Assembly (NCBI GenBank): GCA_964467985.1
Contig: CAYXTP010000022.1
Location: forward strand, 1 to 27,225
DNA from: GCA-2720975 sp964467985
GTDB taxonomy: Bacteria; Planctomycetota; UBA1135; GCA-002686595
Length of the DNA: 27,225 nt
Reading direction: 5' to 3'
This document shows positions 24,507 through 27,225 of this stretch, piece by piece (the stretch's first letter is position 1; each line of letters starts with the position of its first letter). The notes under the pieces were generated by a model. The model was given only the letters and a program-made list of their open reading frames with translations. It was not told the DNA's origin and searched no databases. A program made the translations under genes and the position numbers.

Positions 24507-25690
24507 GCACGACTGAGTTGAACGTAGCCCAATACTCGGCCCCCAAGAGGCTCATGCGCGGTCTGCTCGTTACGGCGGGAGTCGGATTGTTGTGCTTCTT
24601 GGTGGGGCTCTTCATTGAGCCGACGCGGGCGTGGGGGGGATTCCTGATGGGATTCACCACCTACACGACGATCTGCCTTGCGGGCGCCGTGTTTGTCACG
24701 GTTCTGAGTCTATCGGGCGCACGCTGGGCTACGGCCCTGCGGCGCATTCCGGAAGCGATGAGTGTTGGACTGCCTTATGGTCTATTGTTGGGCTTGGTCC
24801 TCATGGGCGGAGTGAACTCACTCTACGAATGGACCCACGCTAGCGTTGTCGACGCCGACCAATTGCTTAGTGATAAGGCTGGCTACTTGAACGTCCCGGG
24901 GTTTTTCATCCGCATGGTCGTGTTCTTCGGCCTATGGATAGGACTCTCCCGCGCCATTGTGGCTGCCTCCAGGGGTCAAGACAGCTCTGACGACCCGGCA
25001 GCAGAATCCCTGCGTCTGAAGTGGCGTGCAGTTTGGTTCCTACCCGTCTTTGCCATCACCTTCTCGCTGGCGAGCATTGACTGGATGCAGTCCCTGGAAC
25101 CCCACTGGTTCAGCACGATTTACGGCCTCATCACCCTATCGGGCATGGCCACTTCGGGCCTGGCAGTGTGCATCATCCTCGTCGTCTACCTGAGACGCAG
25201 CGGGCACCTGCGCGGCATCGCAAGCCGAGACCATCTCGACGACCTGGGCAAGCTCGTGATCGGCTTCTCTCTGTTTTGGGGTTACATCTGGTACTGCCAG
25301 CACATGCTGATCTGGTACGCGAACATGCCCGAGGAGACGCCCTACTACTTCATCCGGCGACAAGGGAACTGGCAACTGCTCAGCTGGATCAACGTAACCC
25401 TCAACTGGGCCATTCCCTTCTTTGCTCTCATGCCCAAGGCCGCACGGCGCAACGCAACGATCTTGGTACGCGTGGCGGTGATCATGCTGGCAGGCCAAGC
25501 CCTGCAGATGTTCATGCTCATCGCGCCCCCATTAATGGGTGGCCCGCCGAGTGTGGGTCTTTGGGAGCTCGGTCCCCTTGCCGGGGCCTTCGCCCTGGCT
25601 TTCTGGGCGGCTCTGCGCAGCCTCGGCCAGGCACCCCTGGTCCCCCTGCGCGACCCGACTCTGCAGGACAGCTTGCACCACCACTGCTAG
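24503..25690 (+). CDS. actF: Alternative complex III second NrfD-like membrane subunit
   Basis: Integral membrane protein of 395 residues with about ten helices, related to ActC. Typical ActF segments are SLASIDWMQSLEPHWFSTIYG, FWGYIWYCQHMLIWYANMPEET and YYFIRRQGNWQLLSWINV. ActC and ActF form the membrane core of ACIII, and ActF may hold a proton pathway. The frame extends upstream to 24269, but that part shadows actE; ATG 24503 overlaps the actE stop by 4 bases. It is the last gene of the cluster. No cytochrome oxidase gene follows; a sulfatase converges on it after 3 bases. Confidence 0.93.
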   Translation: MSTTELNVAQYSAPKRLMRGLLVTAGVGLLCFLVGLFIEPTRAWGGFLMGFTTYTTICLAGAVFVTVLSLSGARWATALRRIPEAMSVGLPYGLLLGLVLMGGVNSLYEWTHASVVDADQLLSDKAGYLNVPGFFIRMVVFFGLWIGLSRAIVAASRGQDSSDDPAAESLRLKWRAVWFLPVFAITFSLASIDWMQSLEPHWFSTIYGLITLSGMATSGLAVCIILVVYLRRSGHLRGIASRDHLDDLGKLVIGFSLFWGYIWYCQHMLIWYANMPEETPYYFIRRQGNWQLLSWINVTLNWAIPFFALMPKAARRNATILVRVAVIMLAGQALQMFMLIAPPLMGGPPSVGLWELGPLAGAFALAFWAALRSLGQAPLVPLRDPTLQDSLHHHC

Positions 25691-25701
25691 CACTCAGTGC
25701 T
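25689..25701. repeat. Short palindrome spanning both stop codons of the actF/sulfatase pair
   Basis: AGCACT-C-AGTGCT is a perfect 6-bp inverted repeat with a one-base centre. It covers the end of the actF stop (TAG, 25688-25690) and the sulfatase stop (25694-25696 on the minus strand). It is too short to be a convincing terminator. No better one was found between the two genes. Confidence 0.35.
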
Positions 25702-27100
25702 GCCTGTCTTGTTCCGCGCGGGACATCCACTGCGCGAAACGGCTAGTGAGTTCAGCCAGTTGCTCCGGCCGATCGGTAGCCAAGTTTTTCGATTCTCCGG
25801 GGTCCCGAGCCAGATCGTACAGCTCCCACTCACCCTCCTTGCTAGATCGGATTGCTTTCAGTGAGCCCTGATGCAAGGCAGCGGCCTTGCCGGAAAGGAA
25901 GGGCAGTGGCGCCCCACCCGGTCGCTCGTCGGGATCGGCGCCCGTCATCGCGGGCAACAGGCTTATTCCATCGATGGGCCGCTCGGGATCGAGCTGTACC
26001 CCCAATACGTCTGCCAGCGTCGGAAGCATGTCGAGGGTCGAGGCCGCCGAATAGAGGCGCCTTCCCATCGCAACCCCATCGGGCCAGACGAGCAGGCCGG
26101 GCACCCGCACTCCTCCTTCGTACAAGCTGCGCTTGCGACCTCGAAGCCCCGCAGTCGATCCCTGCCCGTCCCGATCAGATCCCTCGGGCCCGTTGTCGCT
26201 CGTGTACCAGAGCACAGTACTGTCGCCAATGCCTAGCGCTTCCAGGTGTTGTCGCAACCTAGCCAGCTGCTCATCGATAGCGGAGACAACAGCGTAGTAC
26301 CGGCGTAGGTCTTCCCGTTCAGTCGCAGCATACTGCAGTTCATTCGCAGGACCAGCGACGACGGGCCGATGCGGGGCGTGCAACCAGATGACCGCCAGGA
26401 ACGGTTGTTTGGCTTCTGCCGCTTCCGAAATGAACGGCAAGGCGCGATCCACAATGATGCGTGAGTCGTCTCCCTCTAAGTTTGTGGTGACCACCTCTCC
26501 ATTCTCGTCCCAGTAGCGCGTGCCATAGGGAGCGTTCGTTTCCGGGTTCACCATCGGGTCCCACGTCGGGACCTTGGCTTCCGTGGAAAAGCAGCGTTCG
26601 AATCCATGCTGCCAAGGGGGCGAGTAGTGCTGATCGTGGTTGGCTCGCCCCCCCCGATTGGAATCCACGATCTCGCGCGTCAGCGTTCCCAAGTGCCATT
26701 TTCCGAAGTGTCCCGTGGCATACCCGAGCTCGGCGCACATCTCTCCGAGCGTGAATTCCTCTGTCGGCATGTGCCCCGAATTCGCTCCGTCGATCTGCAT
26801 TCGATACGGATGTCTGCCCGTCAACACACTAGCCCGGGTCGGCGAGCAAACCGGTGCCGCGGCATAGAACCGATCCCATCGCACACCTTCCCGCGCCATG
26901 CGATTCATGGCGGGCGTCTCTAGAACCGCGTGTCCATTGAACCCCGTGTCTCCCCAACCCTGGTCATCGGCCATGACCAGGATGATGTTAGGGCGAGCCC
27001 GTTCCGTCCTTGTGTCAAGCCCACAGCACCCAACGGCGATCACGCCGAATAAAACGGCGGGGGGCACCCCAAGCACGATGAGACATTGCGGGCCCTTCAC
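25694..27100 (-). CDS. Sulfatase (arylsulfatase family, formylglycine type), exported
   Basis: Sulfate ester hydrolase of 468 residues. An N-terminal hydrophobic segment (about 8-24, ending AVGC at C25) suggests a lipoprotein or secreted signal peptide. The active-site cysteine C85 in CSPTRASVLTGR fits the C-X-P-S/T-R signature converted to formylglycine. Metal and substrate residues are visible in D45/D46 (MADDQGWGD), GHFGKWHLG, HAPHRP and TSDNGPEG. The family cleaves sulfated polysaccharides or small sulfate esters; the substrate cannot be told. The GTG start at 27100 directly follows the glnS stop, so the two are probably cotranscribed. It is unrelated in function to the nitrate genes. Confidence 0.92.
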   Translation of the reverse strand: MKGPQCLIVLGVPPAVLFGVIAVGCCGLDTRTERARPNIILVMADDQGWGDTGFNGHAVLETPAMNRMAREGVRWDRFYAAAPVCSPTRASVLTGRHPYRMQIDGANSGHMPTEEFTLGEMCAELGYATGHFGKWHLGTLTREIVDSNRGGRANHDQHYSPPWQHGFERCFSTEAKVPTWDPMVNPETNAPYGTRYWDENGEVVTTNLEGDDSRIIVDRALPFISEAAEAKQPFLAVIWLHAPHRPVVAGPANELQYAATEREDLRRYYAVVSAIDEQLARLRQHLEALGIGDSTVLWYTSDNGPEGSDRDGQGSTAGLRGRKRSLYEGGVRVPGLLVWPDGVAMGRRLYSAASTLDMLPTLADVLGVQLDPERPIDGISLLPAMTGADPDERPGGAPLPFLSGKAAALHQGSLKAIRSSKEGEWELYDLARDPGESKNLATDRPEQLAELTSRFAQWMSRAEQDRQH

Positions 27101-27225
27101 TCAGGACCGCGCCTCGAGCTTGGCCCAGGTGTCCCTCAGTGTGGCGGTGCGATTGAATACCAGGGCGCCAGGGGCGGAGTCGGAGGTGTCGACGCAGAAG
27201 TATCCTAGTCGTTCAAACTGGACGA
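27101..27225 (-). CDS. glnS: Glutaminyl-tRNA synthetase, C-terminal end (5' part outside window)
   Basis: The last 41 codons before the TGA read VQFERLGYFCVDTSDSAPG followed by ALVFNRTATLRDTWAKLEA. This is the very conserved C-terminal tail of bacterial GlnRS, in the anticodon-binding domain. The rest lies beyond the window edge. The enzyme charges tRNA-Gln with glutamine. The sulfatase start follows its stop with no gap. Confidence 0.88.
   Translation of the reverse strand, partial: VQFERLGYFCVDTSDSAPGALVFNRTATLRDTWAKLEARS

Overview
The window reads as a moderately GC-rich bacterial chromosome segment built around anaerobic nitrate respiration. A bacterial-type glutaminyl-tRNA synthetase, alternative complex III (ACIII), a formylglycine-type sulfatase, a sigma-54 two-component system and frequent GTG/TTG starts with weak ribosome binding sites would fit Planctomycetota or a related phylum. 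That placement is inference from gene content only. No rRNA, tRNA, CRISPR array, insertion sequence or phage gene was seen.

Layout. (1) 1-2757: a TRAP transporter for a small organic acid. The binding-protein gene is on the + strand, cut by the window edge, and faces dctM and dctQ on the - strand. (2) 2887-3252: a small unrecognised membrane protein, followed by a very strong hairpin at 3257-3307. (3) 3330-5126 (-): a nitrate/nitrite MFS porter fused to a C-terminal DoxX domain. (4) 5127-5436: a divergent regulatory region with an excellent sigma-54 promoter and a 19-bp near-palindrome. (5) 5437-9092: a membrane histidine kinase and an NtrC-type sigma-54 activator, overlapping by 4 nt. (6) 9093-9285: a second regulatory region with a second copy of the 19-bp element and a weaker sigma-54-like promoter. 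(7) 9286-16534: a diheme cytochrome c gene followed by narG, narH, narJ and narI. (8) 16620-18221: a second nitrate/nitrite porter, narK. (9) 18235-25690: actABCDEF, a complete ACIII. (10) 25694-27100 (-): a sulfatase, directly downstream of the 3' end of glnS.

How the genes fit together. The kinase and activator probably sense a nitrate- or redox-related cue. They probably act through the paired palindromes to switch on the porter-DoxX gene leftward and a 12-gene, roughly 16-kb nar-act unit rightward. NarGHI keeps all four NarI heme histidines, so it should oxidise quinol directly. NarG lacks a twin-arginine signal, so its active site should face the cytoplasm. ACIII is a quinol:cytochrome c oxidoreductase; its ActB carries a twin-arginine lipoprotein signal and faces outward. 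Joining ACIII to nar in one apparent operon, with a membrane-anchored diheme cytochrome at its head, suggests a respiratory module in which quinol electrons reach both NarGHI and a periplasmic cytochrome c pool. ACIII is better known next to cytochrome c oxidase genes; none is seen here.
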